Source of the DNA: Streptomyces olindensis
GTDB lineage: Bacteria; Actinomycetota; Actinomycetes; Streptomycetales; Streptomycetaceae
NCBI GenBank assembly: GCA_000696115.1
Contig: JJOH01000104.1
Span: forward strand, 1-41,889
DNA length: 41,889 bases
Reading direction: 5' to 3'
Below, one piece after another: positions 1-7,658 of this stretch. The notes under the pieces are model-generated. The model was not told where the DNA came from. It worked only from the letters and a program-made list of their open reading frames with translations, and made no database searches. A program made the translations under genes and the position numbers. The stretch's first letter is position 1. Each line of letters opens with the position of its first letter.

Positions 1-160
1 TCCGCCGACGCACCCGTGTCATACGACCGGCGATCCGAACCCGCACCCGCCATCACACACCACTCCCCGAGAAACGAAACACAACCAGAAACCGAACCGG
101 CGCAACACCCACAGCGCTCACAGCGCTCACACGCCGACAGCGCTCAAACGCCGGAAGAAC
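1..160. other. Left-edge intergenic DNA with short direct repeats
   Basis: No convincing gene. The stretch is unusually A- and C-rich for this genome. It holds three copies of ACAGCGCTCA at about 111-120, 120-129 and 137-146, directly downstream of the esx-like gene. It may be the spacer towards a partner gene outside the window. Confidence 0.4.
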
Positions 161-487
161 TCAGCGGAAACGCGCGGCGTCGAAGTTCGCCGCCGACATC
201 TGCTGACGCGCGTTGTCGCCCTGCTCCTGGTCACCCGAGGAGAACGCCGAGTCCATCCCGGACTGACCGCCCAGGATCGCCGACAGCGACGAGTTCAGAT
301 CCGACGCGATACGGTCCGCCCGCGCCTTGAACTGGTCGAACATCACACGACCCGAACCGTTGAACTTACCCTCCAACGGCTGCGCCGCCGCCACCAACTG
401 CCGGACCAGACCACCCAGGTCGTCCGTCGAACCACGCGTATCACGCTGCAACGTCGACAGCGTCTGCGCGCCCATGTCGAACTTCAT
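161..487 (-). CDS. WXG100/Esx-like type VII secretion target (variant)
   Basis: A 108-residue protein with the size and heptad-like helical composition of WXG100 proteins, the small helical hairpins exported by type VII (ESX) systems as dimers. The turn reads GKFNGSGRVMFDQF near residues 40-53, so the usual W-x-G is F-N-G while the following spaced aromatic (MFDQF) is kept. The C-terminus is a Q/D/A-rich tail without the classic YxxxD/E. I chose the ATG at 487 because GGGAGG lies about 10 nt upstream; a longer open frame to 517 lacks a better site. In Streptomyces such genes usually come in pairs; a partner could lie past the left edge. No ESX ATPase is visible here. Family call fairly safe, export inferred. 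Confidence 0.7.
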   Translation of the reverse strand: MKFDMGAQTLSTLQRDTRGSTDDLGGLVRQLVAAAQPLEGKFNGSGRVMFDQFKARADRIASDLNSSLSAILGGQSGMDSAFSSGDQEQGDNARQQMSAANFDAARFR

Positions 488-557
488 CGCGTCAACTCGC
501 CTCCCCCTGCTTCCCATTGGTTTCTGTGAGCGTTTCCGCCCCCACCATGTTCACAGT

Positions 558-575
558 TTGCGATAACAGTCGCAA
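558..575. promoter_or_regulatory. Inverted repeat upstream of the esx-like gene
   Basis: TTGCGA (558-563) and TCGCAA (570-575) form a perfect 6-bp inverted repeat with a 6-nt spacer, about 70 bp upstream of the WXG100 start. It could be an operator or overlap the promoter; nothing identifies the binding protein. Confidence 0.35.
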
Positions 576-586
576 CAGCCTCACCG

Positions 587-1534
587 TCACAGCCCCGCCA
601 CAGCATCCCCATCATCGTCGAGGGCCTTGCTGAAGACCGTCGAGCCTTGCGCGACCGTCATGCCCACCCGCTCGTACAGCGTCAGGGCGCCGGTCGCCGA
701 GTGGGTCCAGAGCGCGCACGAGCGCCGGCCGCGCAGCCAGAAACCGTGGAACGCCTCGCGCAGGAGTGAGCGGGCGATGCCGCGGTCGCGGTGGTCACGG
801 CGTACCGCGACGCGGTCGATGTAGCCCTCGTCGGAGTCCGGCACGTACAGCGACAGGACCGCGCCTACCATCCGGCCGTCGGCGAACGCCACGGGTGACA
901 GCGCCGGTGCGAACGTGGGGCGTTCGACCGTCAGGCGGGCCCACTCCACGTAGGGCTTGCGGCGCTGCTGCCACTCGTCGAAGGCGTCTTCGGTGAGCCG
1001 GTACGCCGCCCGCTCGTCACCGGGTCTGAACGGTCGCACCGTGATGCCGGGCGGTGCCTCGGGGACCTCGGGTTCGCCGGGCATGTCGATCCGCAGCAGC
1101 CACTGGGTGATGTACGGCTGGTACCGGCGGGAGAGCAGCAGCGCGGCGGCCGTCCGGTCGCCGTCGGGGAGCGTCTGGGCCAGCCGTGCGCTGCCCGCCC
1201 GGCGGGCACGTGCCTCGGCCCAGGTGAGCAGCGCGCTGCCCAGCCCCTTCCCACGATGGCCGGGCTGGACGTCGATCATGCTGCGGCGGCCTCCGTGCAC
1301 CCAGGCCCAGCCGGCCGGTACTCCCCCGGCGTCGTGTACGAGCAGCGTGTCGGACTCCGGGTCCAGGCCGGGTCGCGCCAGGTCGGCGGCGATGCTGTCG
1401 GCTGCCGTGTCGACGCGCCCGTGCAGGTCGCGCTCGCAGGTGGCGACGAGGCGGTGGATCGCGGGGACGTCGGTGAGGGTCGCCGGTCGGCTGCGGTAGC
1501 CCGGCGGGAGCCGCAGTCGTGGAGGAGCGGACAT
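587..1534 (-). CDS. Tandem GNAT acetyltransferase (two-domain)
   Basis: A 315-residue protein with two GCN5-related N-acetyltransferase domains, the architecture of mycothiol synthase and relatives. Domain 1 (about 10-150) carries the acetyl-CoA loop GHRGKGLGSALL. Domain 2 (about 165-310) carries HRDRGIARSLLRE, and a YERVGM segment near the end is typical of GNAT beta-6/7. The start is the ATG at 1534, preceded by AGGA; the open frame runs further upstream but that part has no GNAT features and shadow-like composition. The gene is divergent from the cytidine deaminase and ends about 100 bp before the esx-like gene. It probably acetylates a small molecule in the cytosol; substrate unknown. A dedicated mycothiol synthase is not claimed. 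Confidence 0.8.
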   Translation of the reverse strand: MSAPPRLRLPPGYRSRPATLTDVPAIHRLVATCERDLHGRVDTAADSIAADLARPGLDPESDTLLVHDAGGVPAGWAWVHGGRRSMIDVQPGHRGKGLGSALLTWAEARARRAGSARLAQTLPDGDRTAAALLLSRRYQPYITQWLLRIDMPGEPEVPEAPPGITVRPFRPGDERAAYRLTEDAFDEWQQRRKPYVEWARLTVERPTFAPALSPVAFADGRMVGAVLSLYVPDSDEGYIDRVAVRRDHRDRGIARSLLREAFHGFWLRGRRSCALWTHSATGALTLYERVGMTVAQGSTVFSKALDDDGDAVAGL

Positions 1535-1651
1535 GCACCGGATCCTGCGCCGATCTCGCTCGTGCTGTCGACCGGCTTTTCTCGTCTTTGGCCCCGTCGT
1601 GACTCGCCGATTTCCGGTTGCACGTTCTCGGCCGCTCGGGTCGACGTCCCC

Positions 1652-1679
1652 TTGACTCAGACGAATTGACTCCGACGAA
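1652..1679 (+). promoter_or_regulatory. Tandem 14-bp direct repeat before the deaminase gene
   Basis: TTGACTCAGACGAA (1652-1665) is followed with no gap by TTGACTCCGACGAA (1666-1679), and a shortened AGACGAA comes next. The pair ends 17 bp before the ATG at 1697. Each copy begins with a -35-like TTGACT. It may be an activator or repressor site at the promoter. Confidence 0.5.
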
Positions 1680-1696
1680 AGACGAAAGCAGGGCCG

Positions 1697-2110
1697 ATGA
1701 CCACGCAGACCCTCCCCGTCGACCATGAGCTCGTCCGGGCCGCGGCGGACGTCGCCCGTACGCGGTGTCGGGGCGAGAGGCACACCATGGCCGCCGCGGG
1801 GCGTGCCCCGGACGGGCGGATCGTGACCGCGGTGAACGTCTACCACTTCACCGGAGGGCCCTGCGCCGAGCTGGCGCTCATCGGCGTGGCGGCCGCCCAG
1901 GGGGTGTACGAGCTGGACACCGTCGTCGCCGTGGGCGACCGCGGCCGGGGGGTCGTGCCGCCGTGCGGGCGTTGCCGGCAGGTTCTTCTCGACTACTTTC
2001 CCGCCGTCGAAGTCATCGTCGGCACGGGTGACGGGGTCCGGGCCGTTCCGGTCAAGGAGCTGCTGCCCGAGAGTTACGTCTGGGCCGATCAGCTCGGCGG
2101 CGTCGAGTGA
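1697..2110 (+). CDS. Cytidine deaminase family protein (blasticidin-S-deaminase-like)
   Basis: A 137-residue zinc-dependent deaminase of the small CDA class. Zinc ligands are visible as C56-A-E58, with Glu58 as proton shuttle, and P-C90-G-R-C93-Q. The presence of Cys56 rather than His fits the small tetrameric CDAs and blasticidin-S deaminases. It is expected to deaminate cytidine or deoxycytidine in pyrimidine salvage, or an aminonucleoside drug; the sequence alone does not decide. The ATG has a modest GCAGGG ribosome binding site. The stop overlaps the GTG of the next (broken) GNAT gene in a GTGA, so the two were once translationally coupled. Confidence 0.85.
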   Translation: MTTQTLPVDHELVRAAADVARTRCRGERHTMAAAGRAPDGRIVTAVNVYHFTGGPCAELALIGVAAAQGVYELDTVVAVGDRGRGVVPPCGRCRQVLLDYFPAVEVIVGTGDGVRAVPVKELLPESYVWADQLGGVE

Positions 2111-2566
2111 GCGCCATCCTGCCCCCGGTCCTGCGCACTCGCCGCCTCCTCCTCACCCCCTACACCCCGGGACACGAAGACGGCTTCGTCGCCCTGTTCG
2201 AGGACGCCCGGGTGTCCCGGTGGATGGGGGACGGTCCCGCCCGGCGCGGTGGGCTGCTGGTCGGGCACGCCGAGATCAAGCGGACCAACCAGGTGGCGGC
2301 CACGAGATCATCTACGCCCTGGCCCCGGAGGTCTGGGGCGGCGGGCTCGGGACGGAGCCGGCGGAGGCGCTCGTGGCGTACGGGTTCGAGGCCCTCGGGC
2401 TCACCGAGGTGCACGCCACCGTGGACGCGCGGAACGAGGCTTCGCCGCGGCTGCTGGGCAGGCTCGGGTTCGCGCACGTCCGGACGTCGAGGAGGACGAC
2501 GGCGGACTCACCCGTGTGCTGACCTGCCGTAACCCGGCGAGGGGCGCCGCCCGGGGACGACAGTAA
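2107..2566 (+). pseudogene. GNAT acetyltransferase pseudogene (two frameshifts, internal deletion)
   Basis: The reading begins at GTG 2107 with a RimJ/RimL-type GNAT N-terminus (RRLLLTPYTPGHEDGFVALF) and continues to GHAEIKRTNQVA near 2300. The homology then moves to another frame (GGHEIIYALAPEVWGGGLGTE, with the acetyl-CoA loop). Near 2490 it moves again to the third frame (EEDDGGLTRVLT, stop at 2566). Both shifts fit single-base losses. Between GDGPA and LVGHAEIK about 30 residues expected in this family are missing. The gene was coupled to the deaminase by a GTGA overlap. A sequencing error could explain one shift, hardly two plus a deletion. Confidence 0.75.
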
Positions 2567-2572
2567 GAATCC

Positions 2573-2589
2573 GGCAAGAAAATCTTGCC
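2573..2589. terminator. Short perfect hairpin after the GNAT pseudogene
   Basis: GGCAAGA and TCTTGCC enclose AAA, a 7-bp stem with a 3-nt loop just past the pseudogene end. It may be the old terminator or a protein-binding palindrome. There is no U-run. Confidence 0.3.
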
Positions 2590-2597
2590 CGCCCGTG

Positions 2598-2626
2598 CAA
2601 CCCTTCCCGCCCTGTGAGGGTCGTAC
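2598..2626 (+). promoter_or_regulatory. ECF-like promoter motif with no gene downstream
   Basis: CAACC (2598-2602) is followed after 17 nt by GTCGTAC (2620-2626), which resembles an ECF sigma factor promoter on the plus strand. No plus-strand gene follows before 8887; the rbs operon runs the other way. It may be chance or a relic. Confidence 0.2.
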
Positions 2627-2693
2627 TTGGTGTCAGGACTTCTGGAGGGGGATCCGGGGGGATCGCGGGGGTTCCTGACGGGAGGGGAAAAGC

Positions 2694-2725
2694 CGAGGGG
2701 CCCGGTCGACGGATCGGGCCCCTCG
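2694..2725 (-). terminator. Intrinsic terminator of the rbs operon
   Basis: An 11-bp perfect stem (CGAGGGGCCCG / CGGGCCCCTCG) with a 10-nt loop is followed, reading the minus strand, by a CTTTT tract at about 2691-2687. It lies about 20 bp after the rbsD stop and is the best intrinsic terminator in the window. Confidence 0.85.
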
Positions 2726-2746
2726 AAACATCTCGGTGGACGGCGG

Positions 2747-3136
2747 TCAGAAGAAGACGCCGCAGTGCAGCAGGACGTTGGCGTACGGCCGGGCCTCGCC
2801 CGTGCGGACGATCAGCCGGGCGTCCACCGACAGTTCCTTGAGTCGCTCGTGCGGGACGAGGTCCAGCGCGGGGAAGTGCCCGTGCAGGAGTTTCGAGGCC
2901 TGCGGGTTGGCCCGCCGTACCTCCTCCGCCGCCGTCGCCCCCTCGACGACCAACTCGGCCAGCAGGCCGTCCAGCACCTCGGCGAACGCCGGCACCCCGG
3001 CCCGGAAGGCCAGGTCCACCACCCGGGGGCCGTCGGGGATGGGCATGCCCGCGTCGCAGACGAGTACCCCGTCGCCGTGGCCGAGTTCGGCCAGTGCACC
3101 GGCGAGGTGACGGTTGAGTATTCCGGTCTTCTTCAT
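2747..3136 (-). CDS. rbsD: D-ribose pyranase RbsD
   Basis: A 129-residue cytosolic enzyme that interconverts the beta-pyranose and beta-furanose forms of D-ribose so that ribokinase receives the furanose. The RbsD/FucU fold is recognised from MKKTGILNRHLAGALAELGHG at the N-terminus (His20 is the usual catalytic residue), D-x-G-M-P-I-P near residue 30, and RTGEARPYANVLLHCGV at the C-terminus. Length matches the family (about 130-140). Its ATG overlaps the rbsK stop (TGATG), so translation is coupled. It is the last gene of the ribose operon and is followed by the intrinsic terminator. Confidence 0.93.
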   Translation of the reverse strand: MKKTGILNRHLAGALAELGHGDGVLVCDAGMPIPDGPRVVDLAFRAGVPAFAEVLDGLLAELVVEGATAAEEVRRANPQASKLLHGHFPALDLVPHERLKELSVDARLIVRTGEARPYANVLLHCGVFF

Positions 3137-4122
3137 CAGGCCCCACCCCGCTCTCCGGATGCGGAGTCGCTGTCCGACCTGCGGCCGGGGGTCCGGGGGT
3201 TGTCCCCCGGGTCAGCACAGCACAGCTCAGCGACCTCCTCCGCGGTCGGGAAGGACGCCTGCGCGCCCTCCTTGGTCACCGTCGCCGCGCCGACCCGCGC
3301 CGCGTACGCCGCCGCCTCCGCCAGGGGCTCGCCCGCCCCCAGCCGGTAGGCCAGCGCGGCGGTGAACGCGTCGCCCGCGCCCGTGGTGTCCACCGCGTGC
3401 ACCTTCACGGACGCGACACGCAAGACGCCCTCCGCCGACGCCACCAGCGCGCCCTCCGAGCCCAGCGTCACCACCACCGACCGCGGGCCCTTCGCGAGCA
3501 GGATCCGCGCCCAGTCCTCGGGGGTGTCCCCGACGGCCGAGTCGCCCAGGATCACCTTGGCCTCGTGCTCGTTGACGATGAGCGGGTCGCAGGCCGCCAG
3601 CACCTCCGCCGGGAGGGGGCGCGGCGGGGAGGGGTTCAGGACGAAGCGGCTGTCCGGTGCCAGGTTCCGTACGACCTCCACCACCGTTTCCAGCGGGATC
3701 TCCAGTTGCGTCGAGACCACCTTGGAGCTCTGGAACAGGCACCCGGCGGCGCTCACGTCCTGGGGGGTCAGCCGGCCGTTGGCGCCCGGCGAGACGACGA
3801 TGCTGTTGTCCCCGGACGGGTCGACCGTGATCAGGGCGACGCCGGTCGGTGCGTCGCCCACCAGGACGCCCACCGTGTCGACGCCGGCCTCCCGCTGCGA
3901 GTCCAGCAGCAGCCGCCCGTGGTCGTCGTCGCCGACGCGGGCCAGCAGTGCCGTACGGGCGCCGAGCCGGGCGGCGGCGACCGCCTGGTTCGCGCCCTTG
4001 CCGCCCGGGTGGACGGCCAGGTCGGAGCCGAGCACGGTCTCGCCGGCACCGGGCCGGCGCTCCACTCCGATCACCAGGTCGGCGTTGGCCGACCCCACGA
4101 CCAGGAGGTCGTAGTCGTACAT
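3136..4122 (-). CDS. rbsK: Ribokinase RbsK
   Basis: A 328-residue PfkB-family sugar kinase that phosphorylates D-ribose at O5 with ATP to feed the pentose phosphate pathway. Both PfkB signatures are present: PGGKGANQAVAAARLG near residues 39-54, and DTTGAGDAFTAALAY near 245-260, containing the anion hole and catalytic Asp. The N-terminal GSANADLV is typical of ribokinases. The start is the ATG at 4122 with GGGGAGA 6 nt before it; an upstream in-frame extension to 4164 has no support. A 73-nt gap separates it from the transporter gene upstream, and its stop overlaps rbsD by one base. Context with RbsD, the ribose ABC genes and a LacI regulator makes ribose the likely substrate. Confidence 0.95.
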   Translation of the reverse strand: MYDYDLLVVGSANADLVIGVERRPGAGETVLGSDLAVHPGGKGANQAVAAARLGARTALLARVGDDDHGRLLLDSQREAGVDTVGVLVGDAPTGVALITVDPSGDNSIVVSPGANGRLTPQDVSAAGCLFQSSKVVSTQLEIPLETVVEVVRNLAPDSRFVLNPSPPRPLPAEVLAACDPLIVNEHEAKVILGDSAVGDTPEDWARILLAKGPRSVVVTLGSEGALVASAEGVLRVASVKVHAVDTTGAGDAFTAALAYRLGAGEPLAEAAAYAARVGAATVTKEGAQASFPTAEEVAELCCADPGDNPRTPGRRSDSDSASGERGGA

Positions 4123-4195
4123 GAGTTGTCTCCCCACGTGAGTGACATGGACGGGCGGTCCCACCAGCCGTGCGACCGCCCGCCGTTCCCCGATG

Positions 4196-6148
4196 TCAGC
4201 CGCTGAAGCCGGCCACGTTCTCCTTCGTGACCACCTTCACCGGCACCTTCACCGTCTGCTCGACCTCCTTGCCCTGGAGCGCCTTCAGGGCGTTGTCCAC
4301 GGCGATCTTCCCGAGTTGGGACGGCTGCTGCGCCACGGACGCGTACAGCGTGCCGCCCTCGACCGCCTTCAGTCCGTCAGGCGTGCCGTCGAAGCCGACG
4401 ACGTGGACCGACTTGCCGGCCTTGGAGCCCAGCGCCTTGATCGCGCCGAGGGCCATCTCGTCGTTGGCGGCGATGACGCCCTGAACGTCCGGGTGGGCCT
4501 GGAGCAGGTTCGACATCACGTCGAGGCCCTTGGTGCGGTCGAAGTCGGCGGGCTGCTGGGCCACGACCTGGATGCCCGGGTAGGCCTTCAGCCCCTTGGC
4601 GAAGCCCTCGGCGCGCTCCCGGGCCGCGGACGTGCCCGCCTGGCCTTGGAGGATGACGATCTTGCCCTCGCCGCCCAGCTTCTCGGCGATGGACTTGGCC
4701 GCGAGTTCACCGCCGGCCACGTTGTCGGAGGCGACCAGGGTGTCCACCGCCGCGTTGTTGACGGTCCGGTCCACCGCGACGACCGGGATCTTCGCCTGGT
4801 CGGCGGCCTTCACCGAGTTGCTCGCGGCGTCCGAGTCCACGGGGTTGACGATGATCGCGCCCAGGTTCGAAGTGGTGAAGTTCTGCAGCTGGTTGGCCTG
4901 CTGGGAGGCGTCGTTCTGGGCGTCCGTGACGGTCAGGTCGACGCCCAGCCGCTTCGCCTCGGCCTGGGCGCCCGCCCGGATCTGCACGAAGAAGGGGTTG
5001 TTGAGGGTGGACAGCGACAGGCCCATCTTCGGGGTGGACGCGGAGGAGGAGCCGTTGTGCAGGAAGGACGTGGCGCCGACGATCGCGACCGTGACGACGG
5101 CCGCGAGCCCGTACGTCGCCGCCTGCCTGCCCTTGCCCCCGCCGGAGGCACCGGCCGCCACCGGGGTCGCCCCCGCCTTGCGCCGCAGCGTGTCGAAGAG
5201 CACCGCCAGCGCGATGACCACGCCGATGACGACCTGCTGCCAGAACGCGGAGACGTTCAGCAGGTTCAGCCCGTTGCGCAGCACCGCCAGGATGAGCGCG
5301 CCGATGAGCGTGCCGGACGCCTTGCCCGTGCCGCCCGCGAGGGAGGCGCCGCCGATGACGACCGCGGCGATCGCGTCCAGCTCGTAGCCGTCGGCGGCCT
5401 GGGGCTGCGCGGAGGAGAGGCGGGCGGCGAGGACGACACCGGCGACGGCGGCGAAGACGCCCGAGAAGGCGTAGATCGCGAGCTTCTGCTTCTTCACGCG
5501 CAGGCCGGACAGCCGCGCGGCCTCCTCGTTGCCGCCGATCGCGTACATCGAGCGGCCGATGTAGGTCCGGCCGAGCACGAACGCGGCGAGCAGGCCCATG
5601 ACGACCATGACCAGGACCGGCACCGGCAGCCAGCCGCCGAGGGTGTCGCCGAGGTGGGAGACCGAGTCGGGGAAGGCGATCGGGGAGCCCTCGGAGATGA
5701 CCAGGGACAGGCCGCGGGCCACGGACAGCATGGCGAGCGTGGCGATGAACGGCGGCAGCTTGCCGTAGGAGATCAGGACGCCGTTGACCAGGCCGCAGAC
5801 GATGCCGGTCGCTATGGCGAGGAGCACGGCGAGGAAGACGGGGACGCCAGCCGAGGTGGCGCTCCAGGCGAGGACCGTGGCCGACAGCGCGGCGACCGAG
5901 CCGACCGACAGGTCGATGCCCGCCGAGACGATCACGAAGGTGACGCCGAAGGCGAGGATGGCGGTCACGGCCGCCTGCACGCCGACGTTGAGGAGGTTGT
6001 CCGTCGTCAGGAAGTCGCCGGACAGGGCCGACATCGCGATGACGAGGACGATGAGCGCGGTGAGCGCGCCGTTGTCGAGCAGGAGGCGGCGCAGGCCTCC
6101 CGAGGCGCCACCCGCGCCCGTCGTGCTCTTGAGCGTGTCAGTGGCCAC
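4196..6148 (-). CDS. Ribose ABC permease fused to substrate-binding protein (RbsC-RbsB)
   Basis: A 650-residue fusion. Residues 1-323 are a BPD_transp_2 permease (RbsC type) with many membrane helices and the coupling-loop segment GGNEEAARLSGLRV near 205-218. A Gly/Ala linker and one extra hydrophobic helix (about 346-363) lead into residues 373-650, a periplasmic-binding type I fold (RbsB type) with LNNPFF, DAQND and AANDEMALGA motifs. The binding domain is therefore tethered to its own transporter outside the membrane and there is no separate lipoprotein. It starts at a GTG (6148) with AAGGAGG upstream and overlaps the rbsA end by 11 nt. Fusions of this type occur in actinobacteria. Ribose specificity is inferred from rbsK and rbsD downstream. 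Confidence 0.92.
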   Translation of the reverse strand: MATDTLKSTTGAGGASGGLRRLLLDNGALTALIVLVIAMSALSGDFLTTDNLLNVGVQAAVTAILAFGVTFVIVSAGIDLSVGSVAALSATVLAWSATSAGVPVFLAVLLAIATGIVCGLVNGVLISYGKLPPFIATLAMLSVARGLSLVISEGSPIAFPDSVSHLGDTLGGWLPVPVLVMVVMGLLAAFVLGRTYIGRSMYAIGGNEEAARLSGLRVKKQKLAIYAFSGVFAAVAGVVLAARLSSAQPQAADGYELDAIAAVVIGGASLAGGTGKASGTLIGALILAVLRNGLNLLNVSAFWQQVVIGVVIALAVLFDTLRRKAGATPVAAGASGGGKGRQAATYGLAAVVTVAIVGATSFLHNGSSSASTPKMGLSLSTLNNPFFVQIRAGAQAEAKRLGVDLTVTDAQNDASQQANQLQNFTTSNLGAIIVNPVDSDAASNSVKAADQAKIPVVAVDRTVNNAAVDTLVASDNVAGGELAAKSIAEKLGGEGKIVILQGQAGTSAARERAEGFAKGLKAYPGIQVVAQQPADFDRTKGLDVMSNLLQAHPDVQGVIAANDEMALGAIKALGSKAGKSVHVVGFDGTPDGLKAVEGGTLYASVAQQPSQLGKIAVDNALKALQGKEVEQTVKVPVKVVTKENVAGFSG

Positions 6149-7658
6149 GGGAGGCCTCCTTGTCGGTGCTGGGGTTGCTTACGGCGAGTGCCATCACGGC
6201 GTCCTGGGTCGCCTCGTCGGCGGAGAGTTCACCGGCGATCCGGCCCTGGGCCATCACCAGCACCCGGTCGCTCATGCCGAGCACCTCGGGCAGGTCGCTG
6301 GAGATCATCAGGACGGCCGCGCCGGCGGCGGTGAGTTCGTTGACGAGCTGGTAGATCTCGACCTTGGCGCCGACGTCGATGCCGCGGGTCGGTTCGTCGA
6401 GGATCAGCACCTTGGTGTCGGCGAGGAGCCACTTGCCGATGACGACCTTCTGCTGGTTGCCGCCGGAGAGCGTGCGCACGTGCTGGCCGAGGCCCGCCAT
6501 GCGCACGCCGAGCTGCTTCGCGATCCGCTCGGCGGCCTCGCGCTGGGCCTTGAGGTCGACGAGCCCCGCGCGCGTGGCCGACCTCAGGGTCACCAGACCG
6601 AGGTTCTCCTCCACCGACGCGTCCAGCACCAGGCCCTGGCCCTTGCGGTCCTCGGGGATGAGTCCGATGCCCGCGCTCATGGCCGCGTTGACGTCGTACT
6701 TGGCGATCGGGGCGCCGGAGACCTTCACGGTGCCCTTGTCGTACGGGTCGGCCCCGAAGACCGCCCGGACGACCTCGGTCCGTCCGGCCCCGACCAGGCC
6801 CGCGATGCCGACGACCTCACCGGCGTGCACCTCGAAGCCGACGTCGTGGAAGACGCCGTCCCGGGTGAGGCCCTCGACGGTGAGCAACGCGGGCCCCTTG
6901 TCGGGTCGTTCGCGCGGGTACTGCTGCTCGATCGAGCGCCCCACCATGAGCCGGACCAGCTCGTCCTCGGGGGTGGAGGCGGGCACCTGCCCGACGCTCC
7001 TGCCGTCGCGGATGACCGTCACCCGGTCGCCGAGGGCGGCGATCTCCTCCAGGTGGTGCGTGATGAAGACGATCCCGACGCCGTCCTCGCGCAGGGTGCG
7101 CACGATCGCGAAGAGCTTCTCGACCTCCTCGGAGGTGAGGACGGCGGTCGGCTCGTCCATGATCAGCACGCGTGCGTCCAGGCTGAGCGCCTTGGCGATC
7201 TCGACCATCTGCAGGCGGGCGATGCCGAGTTCGCGGACCCGCGCGCGGGGCGACACGTTCACGCCGACCCGCTTCAGCAGGACCTCGGCGTCCGCCTCCA
7301 TCCGCTTGCGGTCGATCATCCCGAAGCGGCGGGGCTGCCGACCCAGGAAGATGTTCTCGGCGACCGTCAGGTCGGGTACGAGGTTGAACTCCTGGTAGAT
7401 GGTGGCGATCCCGAGCCGCTCGGAGTCCTGGGCGCTCTGGATGCGCGTCTCCTCGCCGCCGACCAGGATCCGCCCGGCGTCGGGTGTGTAGGCGCCGGAG
7501 AGCATCTTGATCAGCGTGCTCTTGCCCGCGCCGTTCTCACCGAGCAGCACGTGCACCTCGCCCCGGCGCAGGTCGAAGTCGACGCCGTCCAGCGCGACCA
7601 CACCCGGGAAGGTCTTCCGTATGCCCTCGATGCGCAGCAACTCGTCCGGGTTGCTCAC
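6138..7658 (-). CDS. rbsA: Ribose ABC transporter ATP-binding protein RbsA
   Basis: A 506-residue double-ATPase of the RbsA/MglA/XylG class that powers the fused permease. The first ATPase has Walker A GENGAGKS and Walker B VLIMDEPTA, but its signature is a weak LGIARLQMVE rather than LSxGQ. The second has a degenerate Walker A (GLVGAGRTE, Lys replaced by Arg) with a proper signature LSGGNQQKV and Walker B VLILDEPTRGID. This division of labour between the halves is normal for the family. The start is a GTG at 7658 overlapping the rbsR stop (GTGA) with AAGGAG upstream. A much longer open frame in the same phase across rbsR is a shadow. Confidence 0.95.
   Translation of the reverse strand: MSNPDELLRIEGIRKTFPGVVALDGVDFDLRRGEVHVLLGENGAGKSTLIKMLSGAYTPDAGRILVGGEETRIQSAQDSERLGIATIYQEFNLVPDLTVAENIFLGRQPRRFGMIDRKRMEADAEVLLKRVGVNVSPRARVRELGIARLQMVEIAKALSLDARVLIMDEPTAVLTSEEVEKLFAIVRTLREDGVGIVFITHHLEEIAALGDRVTVIRDGRSVGQVPASTPEDELVRLMVGRSIEQQYPRERPDKGPALLTVEGLTRDGVFHDVGFEVHAGEVVGIAGLVGAGRTEVVRAVFGADPYDKGTVKVSGAPIAKYDVNAAMSAGIGLIPEDRKGQGLVLDASVEENLGLVTLRSATRAGLVDLKAQREAAERIAKQLGVRMAGLGQHVRTLSGGNQQKVVIGKWLLADTKVLILDEPTRGIDVGAKVEIYQLVNELTAAGAAVLMISSDLPEVLGMSDRVLVMAQGRIAGELSADEATQDAVMALAVSNPSTDKEASRGH

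Noticed and set aside
587..1846. Longer 419-residue form of the tandem GNAT protein
   Set aside because: The extra 104 N-terminal residues have no GNAT similarity, overlap the deaminase gene and its promoter, and lack a supported start.
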